From: Mucilaginibacter sp. SG564
Lineage (GTDB): Bacteria; Bacteroidota; Bacteroidia; Sphingobacteriales; Sphingobacteriaceae
Direction: 5' to 3'
NCBI RefSeq assembly: GCF_013149275.1
Contig: NZ_JABGNA010000002.1
Span: 558,001 to 622,000, forward strand
DNA: 64,000 nucleotides
Shown here: positions 19,029-29,893 of the stretch, piece after piece
How the letters are laid out: each line of letters opens with the position of its first letter
Numbering within the stretch: position 1 is the stretch's first letter
Notes under the pieces: model-generated
Database searches by the model: none
What the model was told of the DNA's origin: nothing
The model's input: the letters and a program-made list of their open reading frames with translations, nothing else
Translations under genes and position numbers: made by a program

Positions 19029-19967
19029 TCAGCGAATAATTTCAAGTGGGGCGCCTGTACCCGGTCGGTAAAGATAGATCGGCAATACGCTAACCAGATC
19101 TTTGGTTTCACCGATAATTACAGACTTCCCTCTGAACTCATTATCCGTCCTGACCAACGCAACGATGTGTCCGTTTCCAAAAAAAGCCATTTTGTATTTT
19201 TCTATCGGGTACATGCTGATGATCTCTTTGCTTTCCTCCAATTTGGGCCAAAAGGTATCATTCTTTTCTTTGGTGCTGATGAAAAAGGCCTGGGAGTTTT
19301 CAACTTGTCTTTTATAAAGCATATCCGCTATGGTGTAAACGTCATGTGTTTCATTTGCTTTCCGGTATTGCTCAAAAACGGTGAGTGTTTCTTTCAGGAG
19401 TTTTTGTTGATCTTCCTTTTGTAGTAATACCCCGTCGCTCCAGCCTTTTAAGCTATAGGGTACTTCTGCTTCAAATGAGCCTTTATACTCGGCATAGGGC
19501 AGGTTGGTTTGCTTGATATCCGGTGTTTCCAGGGTATACAAGGTTTTAAAATCTTCGGGATACTGTTTACTGTAGTCCCCTATCTTCACCTTGATGCTCA
19601 TTTTGCTTTTATCCGTCAGCGAAGGCTCCGATTGGTAATCGCCCTTCATTGCCGGGTAAAGTCGGATAGTAATAGATTGCGGGCCACTTTTCAAAATAAG
19701 ATCGGAAACCGGAAATACGGAACCATTGATGTCGCCCTCTTCTGTATTGGTTAAAGCAGGTACATCGTTAATCAGGATCTGATACGTACAGTGGTAGGCG
19801 CTGAAATCCAGGATGACCCTTGGGTTCTGATCGTACGTTTTGACCAGCTTGTACATGTTCTGCCAATCCTGTTTGATCTTTTCTTTGTTGAGTGGCTTGC
19901 TATTATTTTGACTGCATGAGGTTGATGCGATAGCAAGGAAGGTGATTATACAGAAAGTATACTTCAT
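19029..19967 (-). CDS. Putative lipoprotein of unknown function
   Basis: 312 residues with a lipoprotein signal (IITFLAIASTSCSQN). The first half (YQILINDVPALTNTEEGDIN, IRLYPA, MSIKVKIGDY) looks like a beta-sandwich. The C-terminal half (YRKANETHDVYTIADMLYKR, then MYPIEKYKMAFFGNGHIVAL) resembles immunity-like or scaffold domains, but I cannot assign a family. Its start lies 5 bases after the stop of the gene upstream, so the two are almost certainly co-transcribed and may act together in the envelope. Confidence 0.6.
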   Translation of the reverse strand: MKYTFCIITFLAIASTSCSQNNSKPLNKEKIKQDWQNMYKLVKTYDQNPRVILDFSAYHCTYQILINDVPALTNTEEGDINGSVFPVSDLILKSGPQSITIRLYPAMKGDYQSEPSLTDKSKMSIKVKIGDYSKQYPEDFKTLYTLETPDIKQTNLPYAEYKGSFEAEVPYSLKGWSDGVLLQKEDQQKLLKETLTVFEQYRKANETHDVYTIADMLYKRQVENSQAFFISTKEKNDTFWPKLEESKEIISMYPIEKYKMAFFGNGHIVALVRTDNEFRGKSVIIGETKDLVSVLPIYLYRPGTGAPLEIIR

Positions 19968-19972
19968 TTTGT

Positions 19973-20605
19973 TTAAGATTTAGGTTCACTATGTAATAAC
20001 AGGGTTAATTTCGGTGAGATGTACCCGGCGGGGTTTTGGTAACATTTGGTATTTGTTGTTTCGAAAGTGATTAAGCTTTGTTGCTTAATTTGGCCAACAA
20101 TGATAACGGGTAAGTTTTTTCCGGCTTTATTGAGCCGGGCTGCTGCAAGGATAAATGTATTGTTATCTATCCAGGCTACTTCCTGTACGCGTTGTGTGTA
20201 GCCATAGTATGCAATCTGCTTCCACCCACCATCCTGAATATGGCCTAATAAGATGTTTTGTTCTACATCTGAGCCGGTGGTCATGAATTTTCCGTTTTTC
20301 TTTTCCAGTAACAGGTAACTGTAAATATTAAGCGTATACGCGCCATTTGGCGATGTGCTCAATGCTGCTTTATAGCTGGGGTAAAAAGTTGTTTTGTTTT
20401 TCCGTTTTACCGGATTGGTATTTTCAAATTTTTGAGCCGGCGTTTTATTTTTAAAATCAGACAGCTTGAAATTCAGGAATGTTTGTGCCCACTTTTTGAG
20501 CGGACCATTGATGGTGGTTTGATAGTTTTTTGGAGATTGTGCGTGGACAAATGAAGGGAGTATGAGTAATAATGCAGTGATAGATAAATTTAGGCATTTG
20601 GTCAT
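19973..20605 (-). CDS. Secreted protein of unknown function
   Basis: 210 residues with a signal peptide (ITALLLILPSFVHAQ). The mature part includes YKAALSTSPNGAYTLNIYSY and WIDNNTFILAAARLN, short beta-strand blades of the kind seen in propeller-like or beta-sandwich proteins. No catalytic motif and no family recognised. First gene of a two-gene unit with the lipoprotein gene downstream. Confidence 0.55.
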   Translation of the reverse strand: MTKCLNLSITALLLILPSFVHAQSPKNYQTTINGPLKKWAQTFLNFKLSDFKNKTPAQKFENTNPVKRKNKTTFYPSYKAALSTSPNGAYTLNIYSYLLLEKKNGKFMTTGSDVEQNILLGHIQDGGWKQIAYYGYTQRVQEVAWIDNNTFILAAARLNKAGKNLPVIIVGQIKQQSLITFETTNTKCYQNPAGYISPKLTLLLHSEPKS

Positions 20606-20727
20606 GATATAGGCTTATTACGTTAGATAACAAGCCAGGCCCGGATTTGTTTAAATCCATTCGTGTTGTCTGTTTAAGGTTTGGTAGTTCAAATAAAGAA
20701 GGAATATGAACATTTAGGGTATTTTAT

Positions 20728-20838
20728 GGGTTTACACTTTTTTATGTTTTTTAGTGTATTTGTTTATTATTTAATTGAAAGTCAATGGTTTATAAAAATA
20801 TTAACCCCCAAAAGTGTAAACCATGTAAACCCACTTTT
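20728..20838. repeat. GGGTTTACA...GTAAACCC repeat, copy 1
   Basis: Starts GGGTTTACAC and ends AAAGTGTAAACCATGTAAAC then CCACTTTTT, so the ends are inverted. A second copy at 42194-42306 shares 30 identical bases at the right end and the same layout. It abuts the stop codon of the Crp/Fnr gene. Non-coding, MITE- or REP-like. Confidence 0.65.
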
Positions 20839-21426
20839 TTACCGCTGTATCCTTTTCCTGATCCGGCTCAAAGATGGATTCTTGATACCCAGGTAGGAGG
20901 AAATATGGTAGGCAGGTATACGGTTAACAATATTGGGGTGCTCGTCTAAAAGCCGGATGTATCGTTGCTCATGCGAAAAAAACAGGAGCTCCTCGGCCCG
21001 GCTCTGCGAATAGGTAAAAAACAGCTCCGCAAGCAATCGCCCAAATTTGGCCCAGTTGGGATGCGTTTCATACAAACTCATCAGGTCATGATAGCTGATA
21101 TATACTATTTCGCAATCCTCCATCGCCTGGATAAAATAATGACACGCGTTGCGGGTAATAAAGCTCCGGAACGAAACGATGAACTGATTTTCTGAAAAGA
21201 AAAAGAGATTCGTTTCCTCGCTTGTATCCGGGCGACTGTAGTAAATCCGGAAGATGCCCTTAACCACCAGCCCAAGGTCGTTACAAACCATGTACTGCAT
21301 ATTGAAAAAGTCGCCTTTTTTTATTTTGCGGGGTTTCCAAAGGGATATGCTGTCGGCTATATCTTTTTCGGTTAAAGTGGCAAAACTGGTCAAATGCGCT
21401 TTCAGTATTTCATGAGGTTCGGTCAC
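20839..21426 (-). CDS. Crp/Fnr family transcriptional regulator
   Basis: 195 residues. A cNMP-binding-like barrel (KKGDFFNMQYMVCNDLGLVV, then GIFRIYY) is followed by the dimer helix and a C-terminal HTH (YHISSYLGIKNPSLSRIRKR). Same compact type as the regulator at 15.7 kb but only distantly similar. It lies directly downstream of the DUF308-like membrane protein gene on the same strand (38 bases between) and may regulate it through the 18-bp palindrome upstream of that gene. Confidence 0.85.
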   Translation of the reverse strand: MTEPHEILKAHLTSFATLTEKDIADSISLWKPRKIKKGDFFNMQYMVCNDLGLVVKGIFRIYYSRPDTSEETNLFFFSENQFIVSFRSFITRNACHYFIQAMEDCEIVYISYHDLMSLYETHPNWAKFGRLLAELFFTYSQSRAEELLFFSHEQRYIRLLDEHPNIVNRIPAYHISSYLGIKNPSLSRIRKRIQR

Positions 21427-21464
21427 AGCTTCCGGATTTATGTTTTAACAAGTATAATAAATAA

Positions 21465-22058
21465 TCAGGCTGCGTTTACAGTCCCTTTTATAGTTTTTGA
21501 CAATCTGATGGCAGCGAGCAGAAAATAAAAAGCGCCAAAAGCCGAGTAGCCGGCCAAATTGCTGATGCCCATTGTGGGCGATTTTGCCATGGCAATAAAT
21601 GCGCCGCCTGCAAGTACTGATTGCCCGCCGCTAATGATCATTGGCCATTGGCCTCCCAATTCCTTTCGCCTGTGCAGGCCAAGTATCAATTGTATAAGAC
21701 CGGTAACGATAGCCCAGACGCCAAAAACTACCAGCGCCGCCGGAACACCCTTTTGCAAAGCCAGCGCTACGCCAATGGTGGTGATAACACCAATAGCAAT
21801 GTTTACATATTGCGGCGTTTTTGATACTTGAGGCGGATTGGCCTTGATATCAAACCAGGTCGCAATAACATCCCAGGCCGGGTAGATAATAAAAAGGATG
21901 GAGGCGATACCAAAATTGGTTTTGGCGAAAACCGAAACGAGGATAACCCAGATAACAGAAAATGCAACGCGTGCAAAGTAAAGGCTGCGCAAAGACCGGG
22001 CAGTTTGAACAGGGCTTGTTGAGCCTGTATTTTTTATAGAATCAATGGATGAGTTCAT
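21465..22058 (-). CDS. DUF308/HdeD-like membrane protein
   Basis: 197 residues from the ATG at 22058 (MNSSIDSIKNTG); the longer frame would add a non-membrane extension. Six hydrophobic segments occur in pairs (FSVIWVILVSVFAKTNFGIA, YVNIAIGVITTIGVALAL, ALVVFGVWAIVTGLIQLILG, SVLAGGAFIAM), with the short loop HRRKELGGQWPMI between the fourth and fifth, as in HdeD/DUF308 proteins. Function not established for this subfamily. Probably one transcription unit with the Crp/Fnr gene downstream. Confidence 0.75.
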   Translation of the reverse strand: MNSSIDSIKNTGSTSPVQTARSLRSLYFARVAFSVIWVILVSVFAKTNFGIASILFIIYPAWDVIATWFDIKANPPQVSKTPQYVNIAIGVITTIGVALALQKGVPAALVVFGVWAIVTGLIQLILGLHRRKELGGQWPMIISGGQSVLAGGAFIAMAKSPTMGISNLAGYSAFGAFYFLLAAIRLSKTIKGTVNAA

Positions 22059-22108
22059 GACTTTATTTGTTTTTTTGAAGCAAATGTAGCCGCTAATGAA
22101 ACTGCATT

Positions 22109-22126
22109 TTTTCACTTAAGTGAAAA
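22109..22126. promoter_or_regulatory. Perfect 18-bp palindrome
   Basis: TTTTCACTTAAGTGAAAA, with no mismatch, 50 bases before the DUF308-like start. Its TCACTTAAGTGA centre is the size of a Crp/Fnr dimer site, and a Crp/Fnr gene is second in the unit. Confidence 0.45.
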
Positions 22127-22128
22127 CC

Positions 22129-22178
22129 GATATCTCCATATTGTTTCAAAGTTCATACAAATCGTCTCATTTTAGCAT
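22129..22178. promoter_or_regulatory. Conserved 50-bp upstream element, copy 2
   Basis: Begins GATATCTCCATATTGTTTCA and ends TCGTCTCATTTTAGCAT; 43 of 50 identical to the copy at 18328. It starts 2 bases after the 18-bp palindrome and lies between the DUF308-like and GH2 genes. Confidence 0.6.
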
Positions 22179-22240
22179 CTGTTCAATTGGTGGCGCCTTC
22201 ATTAGTGCTCGACCTCAACTTTCAACTAAATTTATTTTAA

Positions 22241-22248
22241 TAAGTTTG
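22241..22248 (+). promoter_or_regulatory. Possible -7 box for the GH2 gene
   Basis: TAAGTTTG fits TAnnTTTG, 25 bases before the ATG and 62 bases after the conserved 50-bp element. No good -33 TTTG is seen, as expected for an activator-dependent promoter. Confidence 0.4.
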
Positions 22249-22273
22249 GATTTCCACCCGAAAACCAATAACC

Positions 22274-24082
22274 ATGTATAAGTCCCGGATTTGTTTAGCA
22301 TCATTTCTGCTCATCATTAATTGCTCCTGTTTATTTGCTCAATTGCCCACCCTATCCACCCGGTGGACAAAAGCTGCCCTGGATGCCGAAGTTCCGTTTC
22401 CCGACTATCCACGGCCACAACTGCAACGCGGTGATTGGCTGTGCCTGAATGGAAAATGGGATTATCGGGGAGGAAAAGATGTTGCCAGCGCGCTCGATCC
22501 TGAAAAGCCCATATCCTTTGAAAGTAAGGCCGAACAAATAAAGGTACCGTATTGCCCGGAATCACAGCTATCTGGTATTCAGCGTAAGCAGGAGATCAAT
22601 ATGTGGTATCGGCGCAGTTTTGTAATTCCGGCTGATTGGAAAAGCAAGCAGGTCATTATTCATTTTGATGCCGTGGCCCATCAGGCAACCTTGTTTGTGA
22701 ACGGACATAAAGCAGGCTTGCACGCGGGCAGCTATGATGCTTTTAGTTTTGACATCACACCCTATTTAACCAGTGGAAAAAACACCTTGGTTTTGGCGGC
22801 ATATGATCTGAATGACGGTCGGGTACCATCCGGCAAGAGCGGTCCGCGGGGCGATTATACGTTCTGCTCGGGCATATGGCAAACCGTATGGCTGGAGCCG
22901 GTAAATAAAGCGCATATTGAAAGCATCCGCCTGCTGCCCGATCTGACTGGCAGCCGCTTAAAAGTACTGGTAAATACCAAAGGCGAAGGAAAAATAGTCG
23001 CGGCAGCTCTTGATGGAAACAAAGTAGTTTCGGAAGCAATATCAACCAATGGCACCTACTTTTATCTGCCTATTAAAACGCCAAAACTTTGGTCGCCCGA
23101 TGATCCTTTTTTATATGATCTTACCATCAGCCTGGAGGATGCTCATGGCAAGGTGACGGATAAGGTAAAAAGCTATTTCGGTATGCGCGATATTCAATTG
23201 GGGAAGGTTAATGGCGTTACCCGGACTTTGATCAACGGTAAGTTCATCATGCAGTTGGGACTGCTTGATCAGGGTTATTGGCCCGATGGTGTGCTGACCG
23301 CCCCCACAGAAGAGGCACTCAAATTTGATATCCAGTTTACCAAAAACGCTGGCTATAACCTCATCAGGAAGCACATGAAAACCGAACCGCAACGGTTTTA
23401 CTATTGGGCCGACAAACTAGGCTTATTAGTTTGGCAGGATATGCCTGCCATATGGTATCAGAATGAGGATACTACCAAAACCAGGACTGAATTCAGGAAG
23501 GAGTTGAAAACGCTTATCGATCAGCATTATAATTCGCCATCCATCATTACCTGGGTGCCCTTTAATGAAAATTGGGGCGCGTTTGATGTGAAAAATATAA
23601 CCAACTGGGTGAAGCAATATGACCCATCAAGACTGGTGAATGGCAACTCGGGCTTTAATAATAACCCATCTTATCAGAAAGCTTATGGCGACCCGGGTAA
23701 TGGCGATTATGTAGATACCCATATTTATGTGGGGCCGTACGGCGCCTCGGTTCCCGACCAACACCGGGCCGCATCATTAGGCGAGTTTGGTGGTGTGGGC
23801 CTGTTTGTGCGCGATCATATGTGGCCGGTAGCTAATAACGCTTATGACTATGAACCAACCAAAGCAAGGCTGACCGACAGGTACATTTTCTTGCTCGACG
23901 AGGTTGAACAGTTGATGAAGTATAAAGGCCTGAGCGTAGCCATCTATACCCAAACAACCGATGTAGAGCATGAGGTGAACGGCGTGCTTACTTATGACAG
24001 GGCTGTTGAAAAAATGGAAATAGAACGGGTTAAGGCAGTGAATGAAGCCGTTATTAAAGAAAGCTATAAGTTGACGCCTTAA
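22274..24082 (+). CDS. Glycoside hydrolase family 2 enzyme (beta-galactosidase/glucuronidase-like)
   Basis: 602 residues, signal peptide ending near LFAQ (residue 23). The GH2 sugar-binding domain is clear ([41 protein letters not shown]), then the Ig-like domain and a TIM barrel. The acid/base Glu is in WVPFNENWG near residue 432 and the probable nucleophile in SLGEFGGVG near 503. Short for the family: it ends soon after the barrel. Secreted or periplasmic exo-acting glycosidase; the sugar specificity cannot be read from the sequence. Not in an operon. Confidence 0.88.
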   Translation: MYKSRICLASFLLIINCSCLFAQLPTLSTRWTKAALDAEVPFPDYPRPQLQRGDWLCLNGKWDYRGGKDVASALDPEKPISFESKAEQIKVPYCPESQLSGIQRKQEINMWYRRSFVIPADWKSKQVIIHFDAVAHQATLFVNGHKAGLHAGSYDAFSFDITPYLTSGKNTLVLAAYDLNDGRVPSGKSGPRGDYTFCSGIWQTVWLEPVNKAHIESIRLLPDLTGSRLKVLVNTKGEGKIVAAALDGNKVVSEAISTNGTYFYLPIKTPKLWSPDDPFLYDLTISLEDAHGKVTDKVKSYFGMRDIQLGKVNGVTRTLINGKFIMQLGLLDQGYWPDGVLTAPTEEALKFDIQFTKNAGYNLIRKHMKTEPQRFYYWADKLGLLVWQDMPAIWYQNEDTTKTRTEFRKELKTLIDQHYNSPSIITWVPFNENWGAFDVKNITNWVKQYDPSRLVNGNSGFNNNPSYQKAYGDPGNGDYVDTHIYVGPYGASVPDQHRAASLGEFGGVGLFVRDHMWPVANNAYDYEPTKARLTDRYIFLLDEVEQLMKYKGLSVAIYTQTTDVEHEVNGVLTYDRAVEKMEIERVKAVNEAVIKESYKLTP

Positions 24083-24135
24083 GGCTTGCCGCGAAAAGCA
24101 AAGGGGCCTATCATATTTATTAGGATTATTATCCC

Positions 24136-25305
24136 CTAATGCGATGATATCTGCTTTGATGACTTATCAAACACAACCACCGAATTCGGTGCAGGCCGTT
24201 CTTTGCTTACCCATGCCGGTTTTACCAGGGGCATCCACAGTTTTTTTCCAAAAGTGGATAAATCAGGATAAGAGCCTGAAAGTTTAAAATGCTCAAATTC
24301 AAATGGGATTCCCTCGGCCCCTAATGGCGAATCTTTTGTAGCTATATGAAGATGCAGATGAGGGCCGGTTGTTTGCCCTGTAAAACCTAGAGACGCAATC
24401 ACCTCTCCCCTTTTTACCTTCTGACCGGGTTTAACTTTTATACTGCCGGGTTTCAGATGCTCGTAAAACACAAATTGATTGTTACCGATTTTAATAGAGA
24501 TATAATTACCTGTAGCATTTTCTACCGGTGGGGACTGATAGCCGGAAAGTGTTGAACTTTCTGGAAAGTTGTTTCTGACAGAAGCCACAACGCCATCACT
24601 CACCGCCAGTACATCATTTCCGTAGCCGTACCAATTCCGGATGGTATCTGCATTATGGGCAGCATATTGGCCATTATTATCCAACTTTATAAAATCAATG
24701 GCGAATCGCCCGGGCAGCCGGCCTGTTCCATCTATGGTATAAAATACCCGGCGATGCCCGGTTAACCACGAGGGTTCATAAATGGCGGCCCATGGTCCGC
24801 CGTTTAATGGTGGCCCGATGATCAATGGGGCTTCTGCTCCGATCGATATCGAGGCCCCTTTTATGGAAACCCGTGTTGTTTTGCTCCCATTCAACAGATC
24901 AAATTCAAGCCGGTGAACAAAATGCAATCCGGTATTTTTGGATGGCAAATTAAACTCCAGGTAAACTACAGCAAATGAGCCCGGCGGTAATATCAGATTA
25001 TTCTCTTTTGGGGATATCGCCAATCGCTTAACTCGGGATTTTAACCGGGGCTCATCAACATTGAAAATAGTGGATGAGTCGGTAGCGTTTAGCACTTCGA
25101 GCGTTTTAAGCCTCAAGGAATCTTTTGCGAAATTGGCGATGTTGAGCTCGTAGTAAATGCATGGTTTGCCATTGATAACCGTTGGAGAAGGCACAAAAGG
25201 CACACGTATATCAACCGTGGTTTGATATTGCTGCGCATAGCTTTTCCCTTGCGATAATATAACCGCAATGATAGTACAAAGGATATACTTGTTTTTCGCG
25301 GACAT
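24136..25305 (-). CDS. M23 family metallopeptidase (LytM-like)
   Basis: 389 residues with a signal peptide (AVILSQGKSYAQQ). The N-terminal ~170 residues are a beta-sandwich-like region (YELNIANFAKDSLRLKTLEV). The C-terminal LytM domain contains GRFAIDFIKLD near residue 195, GDVLAV-like YGNDVLAVSDGVVASV, GNYISIKIG, and the metal-binding GPHLHLHIATKD near 341. In the first motif the usual HxxxD reads RFAID, so the first zinc ligand is not obvious and activity is uncertain. If active it cleaves peptide cross-links or glycyl bonds. Divergent from the DUF4097 gene. Confidence 0.8.
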   Translation of the reverse strand: MSAKNKYILCTIIAVILSQGKSYAQQYQTTVDIRVPFVPSPTVINGKPCIYYELNIANFAKDSLRLKTLEVLNATDSSTIFNVDEPRLKSRVKRLAISPKENNLILPPGSFAVVYLEFNLPSKNTGLHFVHRLEFDLLNGSKTTRVSIKGASISIGAEAPLIIGPPLNGGPWAAIYEPSWLTGHRRVFYTIDGTGRLPGRFAIDFIKLDNNGQYAAHNADTIRNWYGYGNDVLAVSDGVVASVRNNFPESSTLSGYQSPPVENATGNYISIKIGNNQFVFYEHLKPGSIKVKPGQKVKRGEVIASLGFTGQTTGPHLHLHIATKDSPLGAEGIPFEFEHFKLSGSYPDLSTFGKKLWMPLVKPAWVSKERPAPNSVVVFDKSSKQISSH

Positions 25306-25362
25306 TTAATTAGGCTAATTGTTGATACTAAAATTAGCATAATTAAAATGGAGCCATCAAAT

Positions 25363-25395
25363 ATATTCAACCGGTATGTCTGAATATTCAACCGG
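25363..25395. promoter_or_regulatory. Two direct repeats of ATATTCAACCGG, 21 bp apart
   Basis: Identical 12-mers start at 25363 and 25384, exactly two helical turns apart, in the divergent region between the M23 and DUF4097 genes. The spacing is that of LytTR-type response-regulator sites. Further GATCCG fragments follow at 25403 and 25422. Confidence 0.45.
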
Positions 25396-25487
25396 ATTGA
25401 TGATCCGACTAAATAAATATTGATCCGGATGCAACGTATTTGGTAAAGGTGTGGTCTTATGTAAGAAATAAACCAATATCAAATCAC

Positions 25488-26525
25488 ATGAAAACATACT
25501 TTTTACTATTTGCACTGGCCTGTAGTACAACTACTGCACTGGCGCAGGATGATAGCAGGACACCATATCTTACCAAATCATTAGCCAGCGATGCCATTAA
25601 CCGGGTTGTGGTAAATACATCGGCCGGTGGTATTTTGGTAAGCGGCAGAAGCGGCGAGGCCGCGCGGGTGGAAGTTTACATCAAAGGGAATAACGGTCGC
25701 GATCTTTCAAAAGAAGAGATAAAAAAACGCCTGGATGAAGATTATGACCTGAGTGTTTCGGTTTCGGGACACGAAGTTCGTGCCATTGCAAAAAGCAAGC
25801 ATAATTTTTCTGACTGGAAAAGACAGATGAGCATATCGTTTAAAATATATGTTCCGGAACAAACATCCACAGATCTTAGAACCAGTGGCGGGGGTATCAA
25901 CCTTGACAATTTAAAAGGCAACGAAAGCTTTACCACCAGCGGTGGCGGGTTGAATATAGACCGGCTTAACGGCGTAGTACGTGGTGAAACCAGCGGCGGC
26001 GGCATCAGCGTTTCCAACTCCGGAAATGATATTAACCTCGAAACCAGTGGTGGTGGTATTATTGCCAAAAACTGCACAGGTAAGATCAGGTTAGAAACAT
26101 CCGGCGGCGGTTTAACATTAGATAATTTGAATGGAAACATCAACGCCAATACCAGTGGCGGCGGCATACATGGCAACAGTATAACAGGCGAACTGAACAC
26201 CAGTACATCTGGTGGCGGTATCGACCTCAAACAAATGGATTGCAGCCTAAGCGCTTCAACCAGTGGGGGCAGTCTGAATGCGCAAATAAAAAGAGTTGGT
26301 AAATATTTAAAACTGGAAGCCAGCTCAGGAAATATTAACCTGGAACTGCCGCTAAAGCAAGGGCTTAATCTCGATTTGCGGGGCAACCGGGTACAGCCCA
26401 CCGATAAAATAAATAGCTTTAACGGTGAATGGGAAAAAGATCATGTAAAAGGCAGCGTGAACGGCGGCGGTGCACCGGTTACCGCAGAAGCATCAAGCGG
26501 AAATGTAAATGTGAGGTTTAACTGA
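25488..26525 (+). CDS. Secreted DUF4097-type beta-helix protein with TSGGG repeats
   Basis: 345 residues from the ATG at 25488 (MKTYFLLFALACSTTTALAQ). After a short leader, about ten tandem units of ~19 residues carry the motif TSGGG followed by a beta strand (e.g. TSGGGLNIDRLNG, TSGGGIIAKNCTG, TSGGGLTLDNLNG), from about residue 125 to 275. The spacing predicts a right-handed beta-helix or solenoid, as in DUF4097/DUF4098 proteins. No enzymatic residues seen. The same family sits near sensor systems, but the role is unknown. A very strong bidirectional terminator follows 8 bases after the stop. Confidence 0.8.
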   Translation: MKTYFLLFALACSTTTALAQDDSRTPYLTKSLASDAINRVVVNTSAGGILVSGRSGEAARVEVYIKGNNGRDLSKEEIKKRLDEDYDLSVSVSGHEVRAIAKSKHNFSDWKRQMSISFKIYVPEQTSTDLRTSGGGINLDNLKGNESFTTSGGGLNIDRLNGVVRGETSGGGISVSNSGNDINLETSGGGIIAKNCTGKIRLETSGGGLTLDNLNGNINANTSGGGIHGNSITGELNTSTSGGGIDLKQMDCSLSASTSGGSLNAQIKRVGKYLKLEASSGNINLELPLKQGLNLDLRGNRVQPTDKINSFNGEWEKDHVKGSVNGGGAPVTAEASSGNVNVRFN

Positions 26526-26533
26526 TAGCATAA

Positions 26534-26591
26534 CTAATAACAAAAAAGAAGGGGCCCGCCGATCAGCGGGCCCCTTCTTTTTTGTTATTAG
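26534..26591. terminator. Perfect 58-base hairpin terminator
   Basis: Two 26-base arms without mismatch (starting CTAATAACAAAAAAGAAGGG; the stem core is GGGGCCCGC) around the six-base loop CGATCA, flanked by A and T runs on either side. Works in both directions by structure. Confidence 0.9.
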
Positions 26592-26726
26592 TTCAAAGCT
26601 TAAAAATTTAAAGCACAGAATATTAGCATTTTAAATATTATAATATTTAGCCGGTTAAACCAACTAATCTTTTCGTTGTCATATCCCCGATTTATACAAA
26701 AACATTAACCTTTCAAACGCAATTTT

Positions 26727-27381
26727 ATGTACAAAAAACTACTACTGGTAGTACTATCAGTTATTGCCCTCCAATCAGCTAAAGCACAAACAGAAAAAGG
26801 GAACCAAAGTATTGGGCTCAGTTTTAGTGTAGATACTAAAAGCTCCAATACAAGTTACTATAATAGTGTATCTGGTACTTATAATACTAATGCCAAAGGC
26901 AAACAAACTTCATTCAGTGTAGCACCCAGCTACAGTTATTTTATTGCAGATAAGCTGGACATAGGAACATCATTAAGCTATGGACAGTCTACTACAAAAT
27001 ATGATCCGGCTCTTAGTACAGCAACCAAATCAACAAGTAAGGGCTTCAGTGGAAATATATTTTTGAGGAAATATTTTTTATACAACGATTAAAATCGGTA
27101 TCCGTACCGGGCCATACTTCAGTTATGAAAATGTAAAGCAAACATCTGATTACACAGACCCCATAAACAATAGCAACAGCACTATTGACTATTATGGAGG
27201 CGGTCTTAACCTTGATTTTGTTTATTATCCTGCAAAAAATATAGGTCTTGCCGCCCGTTTAGCCGACCTGAGCTATGCTCATCAGAAAAGCAAAGGCTAT
27301 GTCCAGGGATCATCCAATGACTTTAATTTAAGCTTGGTAAATAGCTTATCCCTTTCTATCTATTACGTATTCGGAAAATAA
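26727..27381 (+). pseudogene. Small outer-membrane beta-barrel protein, split by a one-base insertion
   Basis: The first frame gives 121 residues: signal peptide (LLVVLSVIALQSAKAQ), then barrel strands (FSVAPSYSYFIADKLDIGTS) up to NIFLRKYFLYND and a stop at 27090-27092. Removing one T at 27089-27090 (GATTAAAATC to GATAAAATC) lets the frame continue as KIGIRTGPYFSYENVKQTSD through about 95 more residues to a typical barrel end, SLSIYYVFGK, at 27381. Intact this would be an ~217-residue porin-like protein. Either a real mutation or a sequencing error. Confidence 0.75.
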
Positions 27382-27408
27382 TTAAACCCTACAACCAATC
27401 ACAATGGG

Positions 27409-27440
27409 GCCTTAGATCGAGCAGATTTAAGGCTTTTTTG
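27409..27440 (+). terminator. Intrinsic terminator after the barrel protein
   Basis: GCCTTA, a 13-base loop, TAAGGC then TTTTTTG. Moderate stem. Confidence 0.65.
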
Positions 27441-27635
27441 TTTTTTTGATTACGCAAAAGGTGTAAAATTATTTATAAAAATTTAGTTAAAAATGGAATT
27501 TATTATCATTAATAAATTGATAGTTAGATAATTGTAAAACAAACTAATTATATTTTAAATAAATAAATATGATGCTGTTTATAGGATGATAAACTTTGTT
27601 GATAACCAATTAATCAAGCCAATTTTTAATTCTAA

Positions 27636-29741
<2,106 letters not shown>

Positions 29742-29788
29742 AGGATGAGCGCAGGGAGATAAGTGATCGAAATATATTGGTTAAGTGG

Positions 29789-29815
29789 AACCCGCTATTC
29801 ATAGCGGGTTTTTTT
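29789..29815 (+). terminator. Intrinsic terminator after GH97
   Basis: AACCCGCTATTCATAGCGGG followed by TTTTTTTG. It lies inside the open frame upstream of the next gene, which supports the later start chosen there. Confidence 0.85.
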
Positions 29816-29893
29816 GTGCGGGATTCACCCTATCGATATCACCCGATTTTTGCTGCGCCGGTTTTTTCTTATCTTGCATTTTTTGAAAACGAA

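Noticed and set aside
25742..26401. 219-residue minus-strand frame rich in PPPLV
   Set aside because: It is the antisense shadow of the TSGGG repeats in the DUF4097 gene.
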